DNA of 64,000 nucleotides. It comes from Symbiodinium natans. Its lineage: Eukaryota > Sar > Dinophyceae > Suessiales > Symbiodiniaceae. The notes beneath the pieces are model-generated. The model saw only the letters and a list, made by a program, of their open reading frames with translations, was not told the origin of the DNA and did no database searches. Position 1 is the stretch's first letter. Every line of letters starts with the position of its first letter. The position numbers and the translations under genes were made by a program. The stretch is taken from positions 329,501 to 393,500 of the forward strand of contig CAJNDS010001946.1 of NCBI GenBank assembly GCA_905221605.1, in the 5' to 3' direction. This document shows, piece after piece, positions 27,422 to 39,000 of this stretch.

Positions 27422-30137
27422 GCAGTGCTCGAACACACGTGAAGCCTCCAGGTAAGGTCAGGATTCCGCGGGCTGCTGGTTTAGTTCTCTTGTTCTTATG
27501 CGAGACCGCCGTGAAAAAGTGACGCGCAGGTGCCTGAGAGACGTCGAGCTCCAGACGGCAAGGCGTACACGTACCGCGAGTTCATCAAGCAGCTTGTCTG
27601 AATCCGTTGGTCCATACTGAAATCCACTACGGGTATCAGAATGGTTGAGAGTAGGTGAGGGCATTTCGGGTCCTGGTCAAACTTTGTCTTGTGCCCGAGC
27701 AACCCTTCACTAAACCGAACAAACGCCTCGAAAGGGGAACAGGGGAAAAACCCACAAACCCCAAAGGGGGAGGAAGGGAAACAACCCGTGCAAAGGAATG
27801 AGACTTTTGGTCAGGACAGCCCGCAGTGACGAGCTCTCGACACAGACAGTGAAAGCTGGATACGTTGAGTATCCTTGTCGGTGAATCTTGATTTCCCCCC
27901 ACGGGCTGTTAGTGTGGAAAATGAAAGCTCACCGAGCTCCCAATTTGTTACAGTTCCAGGATAGTAAGAGGATGCGTCGCCGCTTGGGCGAAAATCCGCA
28001 AACTCCAACATCGTGGACAAGATGTCCTTCGCAATCTCACTCCATGAAACAGCCAGACGATGTTGGAGCTGAAAGGCACTGAAGTCATGTTTGGTGATTG
28101 CAAGGCTCGGGGACAAGAACTTCATTCTTCAAGTTACCTGAAAACCATAAGACGGATGGCTGTTATGTGCCTTAGTTAGGTGCCTTCCAGTGCCGTTTAG
28201 GGGTTTATGGTTCAGTTTTATTTGTGTTTGACTGTGAGGCTAGGCTTCGGATGTCAAGAGATTTGGGTAAAATCCAAAATCCTTGATGATCTTGCGTTCA
28301 GGATGGGCCACCAAGCGAGCATCATGAGCATCAGGTTTGCCCGAGCACGGGACACCAGGCGAGCGTCATGAGCATGAGCTGCTCAGAGCACGGGCCCAGC
28401 AAACCCAGCGCGCGCTGCGGACTCGGAAGACGCAGCCAACCCCCCGAGCTGATTTCACTGTCGTCGTTGTTACTTCTACTCTCATGTCATGGGCAGCTTT
28501 GGCGGTTGCCGTGACTCTTTCACGTCGTAGCTGCTGTGAACCGGAATGTGCGTGAGAAGAAAAAGCCATTGTCAAATAGCCGTTTTATGTGTCCAAACAC
28601 AGGGACTTCCTCCCATGGCTATGGATCGTCAGGCACAGTGTGGAGGGTAACAGCCGAGCGGATGGGGGGCTTGGGGCTGCTGACTCATATCTTGTCAACC
28701 ATGATTTGGGGTTCATGCCAGAGGATTAAGCAAGGTTTCATGGCCGGCCGCCGAGGCTGTCCCAAGAAGACGCTGGACTCCACCTGACCTTGAAATCACT
28801 TGGAGAGGTTGGAGCACCAAGTAGCCTGTCAGGCGGCGGCGAGCCGTGACTTCGAGGACTCGAGGACTGAGAAGCGCGCCGGCTGCGCACTTGCGCGGCT
28901 GGCTGCTGCTCGGGTTTTGGCGTCCGCAGAATTGATGGTTCAAATACGTTCGGGGCTTTAGGGGTCTAAAGTTGGCTACTGTATTAAGGTTTGGGGGTTG
29001 CAGCGGCCGCGACCTAGGGGTCAGGGCCTCTTTCGTTTTGGTGGCACGTTTGACTCGTCGCTCAGGGCGCGCGTCAAAAACCCTTGTCATCAACTCATTG
29101 ACCCACGTACCTCTCGTGGAATGTAATCGTGAAGGACATTGTAGGATTTGAGGTGTTGTGGTCTTGGGTTTCCTGGTCCGCCAGGGAACTTCGGCACAAA
29201 AGACGGGTCCAGGAAGCAAAGCATCTCCCCCAGTTTATTCCCCAGCTGACAGCATCTGCAGCGCAAAAGCGCAACATATGAAAGACCAAACGAAAAGTCC
29301 ACCTTGCAGTTGCGATTCATGGTTACAGGGTTGTTGCAGCAGCGCGAGAAGCAAGGGCTTGATCAGAGACCTAGTTGCGAAATCTCCCGGGAGGTGTCCC
29401 TAGAGCCTCGGGAGCAAGTTGCACGGGCCATCAAATCTATTTTGAGCCTTGGCTCCCTCGTGTGCGCCGTCCGGGAGCACGTGCAGGCAAACGGTCGCCT
29501 GTTTTTGTCTTTCGTGGTGCGTTCGCTGACAGGAATGTGGTCAGATGATGCGCAAACGACCGGCATTTCAAGACAGTGCAGTAGTTTAGCACACTGTTTG
29601 CGCCCAAGGAACAAGCTGACCGTGGAGAAGTTTGCGGTGTTCTCTCGGAGAAGATTCTGGAATGTGCCTTGACATTCAAGGCTTAAACTGCATGCCTGAT
29701 ACACGCCATGTGATGGCATCGAACAGTTACATGTTGTATGGTTCAGAATCTGCAATAGGCAATAAGCGTGGAACTCCAGGAGTTCGAGTGCACCTTCCGA
29801 AAGTAGATTTATCGGCTCTCGGATTCGCGTGAATCGCCGCAGGGGCGTGTAAAAATGGTCTTTGAGGTCGCGGTTGGGGTCGTTGGAGGGTTCAGACTGT
29901 TTCCAAAGGATGTGTCAAACTTTCTTTTCGCGGCGCTGGTCTTTGGGGCCCAGACGTGGGCTGCGTAAATGTTTTGGGGTCTGTGGTCGCCGATGGCCCT
30001 TTTTCAGGGGCGTGAAGTCTTAGAGAGCGTAGTAAACTTGACTGGGTCACTTCCGTGGTCTGACCCCGTTCCGGGCGAGGAGAAGAGTTGAGTTTAACAG
30101 CTAACAACCCCGCGCCGAGGGTGGGGAAGAAAGAAAG
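27422..30137. other. Region without a recognised gene
   Basis: No recognisable gene. The open frame at 29304-29672 (+, 122 codons) has a balanced composition and could include an exon, but I do not recognise it. Confidence 0.45.
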
Positions 30138-31285
30138 ACCATGCGAGACCATGCGAGCACGTGTTTGCAAATTGGGGGGCTGCGCCCCCCCAACCCCCCC
30201 GCTGTTTTAAGCTGTGAACGATTGAAGCCCATCAGGCAACTTTTTCAAAAAATATGTGCGAGCGTTATGTGCGGCCTCCCCCCCCCAACCCCCCGGCCTT
30301 TTTTAGCTGTGCAAGCTTGTTTCAAAGCATATGGGCGATTGAAGCCAGTCATGCCACTGGTTTCGAAGCATATGAACGATTGAAACCCATGATACAGCAT
30401 TATTTCCCATTGGGGCACCCCCCCCCCCAACCCCCCTGCCTTTTGCCGTGCAAATTTGTTTCAAGCATATGAATGACTGAAGCCCGTCGTGCGATCATGG
30501 TGTTTGCAAATGGAGGGGGGCTGCGCCCGCCCCAACCCCCCCGCTTCTTTAAGCCGTGCAAGCTTCTTTTTTCTTCGAAGCATAGGAGCGATAAAAGCCC
30601 ATCAGGCCATTTTTTCAAAGCATATGAACGATTGAAGCCCATGATGCGAGCATTGTGTTTGCAATTGGCAAGGGCTGCGCCCCCCAAACCCCCCCGCCTT
30701 TTTTTGCCGTGCAAGCTTGTTGCAAAGCATATAGAAACCCATCATGCGAGCATTGTGTTTGCAAATGGGGGGGGGAGAGGCACCCCCACGCTTCTTTAAG
30801 CCATGTAAGCTTTTGCAAAGCATATGAATGATTGAATGCCATCATGTGTTTGCAAATGGGGGCCTGCGCGCGCACCCCCCCCCAACCCACCCCCAACCCC
30901 CCCGCTTCTTTAAGCCGTGTGAGCGAAAGGCATCATGCGAGCATTGTGTTTGCAAATGGGGGGGCTGCGTCCCCCCAACCCCCCACTTCTCTAAGCCGTT
31001 CAAGCTTTTTCAAAGCATATGAGCGATTGAAACCCATCATGCCACTTTTTTCTCAAAGCATATGAACGATTGAAGCCCATGATGCGAGCATTGTGTTGGC
31101 AAATGGGGGGGGGGGGGCGGGCTGCGCCCCGCCCTCGCCCCAACCGCCTCGTTTTATAAGGCCACGCAAGCTGCATTCAAAGCATATCATATGCGTCTTT
31201 TTGAAACCCATCATGCGAGCACTGTGTTTGCAAATGGGGGGTGGGGGCCTGCTTTGTTAAGCCGTGCAAGCTTGCGAGCAACATT
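30138..31285 (+). repeat. Array of G/C-hairpin monomers
   Basis: About ten diverged monomers of roughly 110 bp. The order within each is AAGCCGTGCAAGCTT, TTCAAAGCATATGAACGATT, GAAGCCCATCATGCGAGCAT, TGTGTTTGCAAATGGGG, then a G run, CTGCG, a C run, AACCCCCC and GCTTTTT. The G run and C run can pair as a hairpin around CTGCG. Homologous but more uniform monomers occur at 60840-61185 and 62046-62400. Confidence 0.9.
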
Positions 31286-31703
31286 TATAAGAATTCCTAC
31301 GACAAGCAGTACGCATCCTATGAAGACATGGGGGGAACGTAGGAAAAATAAAGAAAATGGACCGTGACCAGTTCCTATGAAAATATAGAGGGAACGATTT
31401 TTTTAGGAAAAACCAAGAAAATCGACCAAACCCCTAGGAACATGAAAAAGGGAATGTAGCCTTTTCCTAGGAAGACCAGGGGCCCAGCAGACCAGGGCAC
31501 CAGGAGACCAGGGGACCAGGGGACCACGAAAAAAAAAAATACTAGAAAAATTCTCGCCCCTTCCCGGGCTTCTCGAAGAAGAGAACCCCGAGTTTGATGA
31601 CCTTCAATTGGGGGACAGAAGGGCCATTCGCCTTGGCCGGCATCAAATAACCGGTAAACGGCTCGAACTTCGTCGAATGTGTGATGCATCTGTAAGCGGG
31701 CAG

Positions 31704-31898
31704 GATGGCTCGGTCACGTTGGAGGAGCACTTGGCAGCAAGTTTGTTTGTGTGCCGTGGGCATGCCAAGGAGTGTGCCAACTGTGTCTCAATCATGCACA
31801 CCACTGCCAGGAGTTCACCACAGGGCTGCTGACCATGAAGGGTCCGGCAAAGGCCATCGACGTGAAGGGAATTGCTGCTGGGATGAAACCGGTTCCTT
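31704..31898 (+). CDS. EF-hand protein, two exons (possible cation channel C-terminal region)
   Basis: Exon 31704-31724 encodes DGSVTLE. Exon 31811-31898 continues EFTTGLLTMKGPAKAIDVKG and ends at a GTGAG donor. Joined, DGSVTLEEF matches the second half of an EF-hand calcium-binding loop. The following GLLTMKGPAKAID-type helix is a form I associate with EF-hands of dinoflagellate voltage-gated channel-like proteins; this is inference. The intron 31725-31810 would have a GA donor and an AG acceptor, with AGGAG at both ends. The first half of the loop is not clean: upstream CDASVSGQ has an insertion relative to a standard loop. Start, other exons and stop are unresolved; a C-rich tract follows. 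It lies upstream of the TM9SF gene on the same strand. Confidence 0.4.
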
Positions 31899-31929
31899 GT
31901 GAGAGGACGCCTCCCATACCCGCACCCCT

Positions 31930-32045
31930 GACACCGCAAACACTCCCGCCACGCACCCCACACCCCCCACAAACCCCGCCCACACCCCCTACGCCCCCCC
32001 CACACCCCCCCCCCCCCCCCCCCCCCCCCACACCCCCGCCCCCCA
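31930..32045 (+). repeat. C-rich CCCCACA tract
   Basis: Low-complexity C/A sequence including an 18-bp C run; no unit is well preserved. It probably lies in an intron or downstream of the EF-hand exons. Confidence 0.85.
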
Positions 32046-33008
32046 ACACGTTTCTGATGCATACTTGCCCACAAGAGGTCAAGCCTTGGATGCCCTCACC
32101 CCTAGGGCCCTAAGAACTAGACCTTAAACTCCGGGGGGCAAGTCGGGGCAAGACAGCGCGAGATTGAGGTTTACGATGTGAAGAAGGAAGCACAGAGAAC
32201 GAAGCGTCGGATGAAGTGCCGAAGCTGCAAGCACTCATCGCTTGCAAGGGGGCTTTGGGCGCAAGTTGCTGCAACCAAGGCGCATTGACGCACAGCTGCG
32301 AGACATCAAATCACAAGTTAGTGGAAACACGAATGGAGACGTTGGAGGTTGATTTCAGACGAACCGTCGACACTCCCATCATAAAAAGGTGGCATGGCAG
32401 TTGGGGATGAAAGTATCTGGAAGTAGTTTCTTCAATTTCAAATGATTGTGGTATGGAACACAAATTGAGCTGGCTCTTCCTATTGGATTGTCGATGTAGC
32501 TGAAAGCCTTCTCTGCGGCTCCTCCGTGACGGCTGCCAGTAGCCTTCGTAGAACCGTAGAACCATGCAAGCCACAGGCATCCTGCGGCCACAGCGAAGTC
32601 TTCATCATCCATTCACTTTCTTCTCACATCCATTTTTTTACATTTTCTACCAAGAAGAGCGGTCTCCATCGCTCTCGACAGGATGCCCGTGGCTGCCACT
32701 TGCTCATGTCACAGTCCTCGGGGGCCAGAACATGGAACGATGTCGCTGGGAGTTCGATGTTGAGTAGTCAGTGGATTCGCGATCATATGCGAGCATGGGA
32801 AGTCGATGACCTCAATGGTCACTGTCAGATCTGTCTTGTGTCAAGGGCCACCGCTGTCCTTGTCTGGTTCCCAGGTCTGGCTAGATGCTTAGCTTCTGTC
32901 TCACATCCGCTGCATATGTCGTCAAATGACCATTGCCAGCAGATTTTCGAATGGCGTGTCCGGCGCCTCTCGTCCATGCGCAAACAGCCCATGCCTTGCT
33001 TTATGCAG

Positions 33009-36000
33009 GAAGATTATGCTGGAAAAATGATGGCCTCCCTGACTCCTGCGTTGCCCGTGGCGTGTCGGTTTTCGTTCGCTTTCAAACTGTTTGACAGGTA
33101 CATGAACGGTTTCCCGATCGGCGTGCAGAAAGATGGCAAGTGCGCGGCATTGGCAGCACAACAACTTGCTTCCTGAAGTTTGCGGAATTCTGCGCCTTAA
33201 GCCACGTTGGCAGTCGAAAGTTCTGTGTTTGGAGCGGAGAGCCATGATGGATGGTCCGCAGCACACGAAGAGCACAGCATGAACTCAAGGCAGGCTTAGA
33301 AATAGAAAACTGAAAGGGCGCATGGAGATGAAAGGAGATGCATACTTTCGAAAGTGCAGGTACTACCTCTACAACCACTTGAAGCTGGACTTGAAGTACC
33401 ACTCAAGCGCTCTCGGCGGTGGTTTTTGTAGCGTTTATGGTGGCGTTTGCGGTTACCAGAAGTCCGCCAGGCGATCAGTATGAGGGCCACCGGATTGTGG
33501 GCTTCGAGATTGAGCCGAGGAGCATCGTTCAGGCCGTGAGTGGGCGTGCTGGAAGTTGCGATGCGACAGAAGTAAAAGGCTGAGTGTGTGTGTGTGTGTG
33601 TGAGTGTGTGCGAGTGTGTGCGTGAGTGTGAGTGTGTGTGAGTGCGTGACCATGTTTTGCCTACTGTGCCTTCGCCAGGCGACGCAGGCCGATCCCAGCA
33701 AGCCCGGGGGCTTGAAGGCCGTTTGCCAGGTGCGGGGGCTCTACAGACCCTACAAATACTCTACAGCGCTAAGAGCAGGATGATGCAAGACACATCAAGA
33801 CGTATCAAGACATGGCCTTTCAAGACATTTTTCAACACATTCCAAGACGTTTCAAGACGCAATAAGAAGCACATGGAACTCATAGAGCCGCGTACTTGTA
33901 CCGCGAACCACGCACCGCGCAGGAGGGAGCCGATGCTCAGCTCATGGAGCTCGACACATTCAACGCACCCCCGGCAGTTTGGGTGTCTTATTTTCCGATT
34001 GTTCCCTTGCTTCTTACCCTTGCTGGCAATGTTCTGTGACCATCTTGGCAGGAAGTCATCTTCTCGTATGACGTAGCTTGGGAGTACAGTGCTCTGCTCA
34101 GCCATAGACATGTTTGCAATGTTCGAGAAACTTTTAGCCTCATGGGAGGGTCCTCCCTCCATGCTTTGTCAATCTAAGCTGGGCTCTTCCTTGAGATTCC
34201 GTGAGCAGCTTGAGCTTCAGGCGAAGTTCGGTGGGTCTCAAGATGGGACAACTACTTGAAGATGCCCGGCACCCTGGAATCCCTAATTCTCGCAACGGAG
34301 GTGACGTGCAGACGTCAGTACCAAGATGCACCAAGCATCCACTAGGTTTTGAGCAGCACCAACTCAGGACCGGGGGTCAGATCCACTGGTTTTCAATCCT
34401 GTGCCTGGATTGCACACGATTCAAGTTGCTGCATTTGGCACAGGGAATCGACTCAAGATCTGATAAGGAACTCCCTCATGATCATGCTCTTCCTTTCGGG
34501 CATGGCCGGGTGCCTTGAGGACCTCTGAGCGCGGTGTAGCACAAAACGTAGAGCTTCAAGAGCCCTCTTCAGACCGCTCCAGACCCAAGGTCGCCATGAT
34601 TCTGCTTCGAACTCTTTATCGCTCCTCGGCCTCTTCTGGTCACGAGATGTCACTAGCACATACCAGGCACATACTCCGCACGGGGCGTTACCCGTCGTGC
34701 TTTTTTTCACAAATAAGTGTTTGGCCTTAGCGGGAGCACGATTTTGAACGTGGTTTTAGAGTTGTAGTCCAAGAAAAGTGCAAGTTTCAGAGGTCGTTTT
34801 GTGGAAACCATGGCAGGCGTGGTACTTTCGGCGATCGCGCGTGGCTTTGTTCGTGTCTTGTTTTGAAGGTGGCTTGCAGGCCGAAAACACTGCGTATGCC
34901 GATGCTTTCGTGGCTTCACGTTGCAAAAACGTGGTGTTAGGGCTTATCCCTGCCCTGAATGCTTTGCGGTCCACGGCTCTTCTTGGCCGTATGCAAAGCG
35001 CCAAAGGGGGGCAGCAGGCTCCAGGGACTTTGGTGTGTAGGGGATTTGTGCTGGTCCTCCAATTTTGAGGGGTATCGGGATTCGGCACTCCTTTGGAGTG
35101 CGCAAGGTGTTTGTAATTGACCCATCGGCACCTACTAGAACATACTAGTACATACTAGCACTAAGCCGCTAAGCCACAACAGGGTCGCGGACAGCTCGTG
35201 CACTATATCTATTAGAGCCGGCTGCGAGCCATCGGTCATCCTACCCCGAAGCTCAGGAGACATTACCAAGTACAACGAGCTCGCCACTGCCGAGGAAGCG
35301 GCTGAGGAGCCTTTTCTAGCCTGTAAGTGTGCCTTCCATGTCTCCCCTTTCGCCTCCTTCGACTGCGAAAAATCCTTAGGCCTTACAAGCCTTGAATGCC
35401 TTGAGCAGGAGACTGGCTGGAAGCTCGTCCATGGCGATGTCTTCCGCAAGCCGCGATTCGGCCGCTGGGCAGAAAGAAAAAGTAACGTTGTGAAGTTGCG
35501 AAACGCCGTAAGGCGGCGCGACAGACAGCCTGGTCCCTTTTATCCTGACCCCAACGATGGGCGACAGGTAATGGTCATTAATGGTCAGTAGGCTTGCAGT
35601 GCACTTGGCTCTGAGGCAAGCTGTTGGCAGTGTCGGTAGGCTCCGGAGTCTGGGACTGAGATGCTGTCACGTCACGTTTTATCACGTTCCTTTCACTGAT
35701 CACGTTTCCCTGTCCCCAGAGCCGAAACCAAAATGTGCCTCATGTGCAATTGATTCCAGAAGAAACATCATGTGTGTGTGTGGCTCTCCAAGCAACGCAT
35801 GTATTGTGGAGTTTGTTGAAACCTCTCTGAAGTATTCATGGCCCAATGTTGGACTCGACCGACTCAGTGCCTGCTACAAGCCGGGCTTCGCACGTTCTTC
35901 GGCTCAGTTTACCGATTTCCCTTATTTGCTTCCCAGCTTTCCCAACGCTTTCTAAGACCGAATCTTATGTTAAGTCCAACAGCATCACAAGCTTGAACCC

Positions 36001-39000
36001 TAGGCACCAGGCGTAAGAGTGGTCACTGTCATCGCCATCAACGGCGAGACACTTCTGAAGGAGTCTCCGGTGTCTTCGATTGCGGACTTGACCCAGCAGG
36101 CCATGATCGAATACATACCCTTTGGTTACCCTCGGTTGCTTGTAACGACGGTAACCATGTTGCACTCTGTTCATGATGGTTCGAGCCACAGAGCATGCCG
36201 CTGTTGCAGAGGTACAGGCGAAGCTCAAGTCCAGGAGTTGTTGCTGCTTGACGGCTGATGGTCGCGTGGTCACGGAGCTGGAGCAGATTTCTGCAGAACT
36301 TACAGCAGTGGCACGCGATGTCAACCCGCTTCTCAGCAGAGACTGAAAGCAGCTACTGGTAAGCCACCTGCCGCGTGAGACTTCCGCCCTTCATGCTTCG
36401 TGGCGTAGATATGCTGCAGATTTGCAGTGCAACTTTACAGGTTGTTGCAGCTGGTGGGACTTCAAGACAAAGACGGAAACTCAGCAAGTGAGACTTGCTC
36501 TTCAAAGGACACCGGCTCTGAGCTTTGGATGCTGTTACCAGACGGCGCACAAATGAAGCAGCCTGTGGAAGAACGCAGCGCATCTCACTCAGTGCCTTGC
36601 AGGATCTCGAGATCATCGCTCTTCAGATCGCTGTCCGCTTGACGCGGACAGCCTGCTGGTTTGTCGGGCCCGGACATCTTTGCGGCTACCCTACAGCCTC
36701 CAAGCTGAAGAGCCAGTTTGGAACGGAGAGGAAGAGTTTAGGTAATTTAGGTTCATGTCGTCGGACATGGTTAGACTGAAGTTTTGAACCACAGCTTCGA
36801 GGTTGCCTGGGACTGGGACGATGTCCTTGCAGCACCACCATCGCACTTCACCACTGTCCGGATCGGGTGCGATGGTGTCAAGCAACATATGAGAGTGGAC
36901 TTTTCGACTCCGGTTGTGAGCGCTGGTGTGCGAGTCATTGTAAACGTCAGGGAGGGCTCTCCGCTGTCAGAAGCTGCTCGTGACTTTGTCACAACGACAA
37001 GCCTCACTGTCCAAGACATTGTCGAAATCCGACTCTGGCACACTGTGGAAAGTGCTGTTTGTCAAATACAGTTTTCTTTTGTTGTTCAGACGGTGTCCTC
37101 ACCTTGCTCGGTTCGAGCCGTTCTTGAAAGGAAGAGCGCACCAACGTGCATGTGATGCCAATCGAGACGAACTTCTGGCGCTGCAGCCGCAGGCGGACAC
37201 AGTAGATGCTCTCATCATGCTTCTCGGCAGACTTTAGACTCGAGCGATAGAGTCGGTACATGTCAATATACATACCAATGTAGTGCTTGAGCATGGTGCC
37301 GTCTGGCCAACAGATTTCTTAGAGTCGTGAGTGGAACAGACCAAAAGATGCAAGATGAAACCCCTGTGCGCAGGTTGTGCGAATACACACCCGATTTAGT
37401 CCATTTCGAAGTCTTCCATGACATGTGACTTGGTGGGCAAGGCAAAGTCAGTTGTGCTTTGAATTCGGTTAAAGCAAATGTGTGGAGGTGTTTTTGGCTG
37501 GGCGAGGTACAATGAAGAAAAAGAAGGTTACTTGTAGCCTGATTGCATATGCTGCGCCAGACTGGTGAAGGGAGCTGTTGCTCACGGGTGTCACTTCGCA
37601 GACGACGCTCCGTGCTGCCAAACGTGCTGCGAAGTTTGGAATCTGCGAGCTTCAATCTCATGACTGCAAGAACATGGGTTTGCTTCAATCCACGCGAGAG
37701 GCTGGCTGTCCTTGGTCCTGGTGTCGCTACAATTTTAATTTGCTAAGCTTCTTTCCCAAATCATCCCCTGGTGTTCACCTGGAAGATGCTCAGATATCAG
37801 CTGCCGGCAGCTTTTCGACATAGACTGAGAAGTACAAGGGCAGAAGGCCACATGCCTGAACGTGCAGACTCCCGTCCAGAAGTCAACATTGAGCTATCAT
37901 CACCGCTATCCTCTGCAAGAGAGTCTGCTGCTTGCGGGAGACGATCAGCTGAGCATGGAGAAAGCCTGCAGACAAAGCGGAACCTTGCTGACCTTCGATT
38001 GTGTTCTCTCTGTCGCATGTTTCTTGGTGCGGAGCATCAAGCGCGGCGAGCCTGGGCCCACACGTGGCCAACGGTTTCTCGGTCCTGCTACTAGCTGCTA
38101 CCGAGCTGCTGCATGTGGGAACATGTGCAGATTGTGCAGACAAGTTGACATCTGCTTGTGGAGATCATTGACTTTCTCTGCGCAGAGTGGTGCTTGCGCA
38201 GCATGACTTGGCCGTGAGATTTTCATAAGTCTGGTGCCGCATCCTTTGTAGCCTTACTGGTTGCTCCCAGGTGCAGATCTTGGGCATGTCCGTCGTGACA
38301 CTCATCTTCGCGCTCCTAGGGTTTCTTTCGCCAGCTCATAGGCGCGGGGCTGCTGAGTGCTTTTAGTCACGGCGCGCGATGCGCGATCGAGTGCTTTGAG
38401 TCAAAGAGCAACCGAGCAATTGGGCGTTGCAAAATGGGCACGTGCTCGATTGTCTTTGAGGGGCGGCCTGCTTCAATCGATGATGATGCTCTTCACCTTC
38501 ATGGGCGTTGCCGGACTGCATGTTGCTGACTTCCGCTGTACGGCCAGCTGGCACATCATCTGCTTGTATACATTTATTCTTTATTGTCCGAGGTGTTTGG
38601 TGGTTATGCCTCAGCGCAAGACTGAGCTGTGTGTTCCGCAAAGAGAAGCATATCTTCGCGCAGGACTTCTGCAGTGTCTTACACTGTCTTACACGGGCCC
38701 CACGTACATGATCCCCGACTCACATCGAAGCCTCGTGCAAGTGTCTTGCGCCAAGGCACGACTCTACAAGGCCATGTGAACACGGACCGGGTGACAATTT
38801 CCGGCTGAATGCGTCGGTTCCAGTGCATGCTATCGATTGCTCTGTCTCCCGCATGGCGTACTGTGCGACCGGGTTGTAGGAGTGAGCCGGAATGGTGTTT
38901 CGAACCCACGCAGTAAGTCGGTACGTCCGCTTGACATCTTTAGCATATCGTAAAGGAAACCGTGAAGGGAGCATCGCCAGGCTGCTTCTTGAAAAGCCTT

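Noticed and set aside
32690-32845. Possible further TM9SF exons (VLGGQNMERCRWEFDV and DDLNGHCQICL)
   Set aside because: They partly resemble the family region before 33009. However, Cys spacing, phases and AG|G acceptors do not fit together, so I left them out of the gene.
37697-37730. Alternative TM9SF exon reading LAVLGPG
   Set aside because: The exon at 35616-35647 (KLLAVSVGSG) fits spacing and phase exactly, whereas this one is a residue short.
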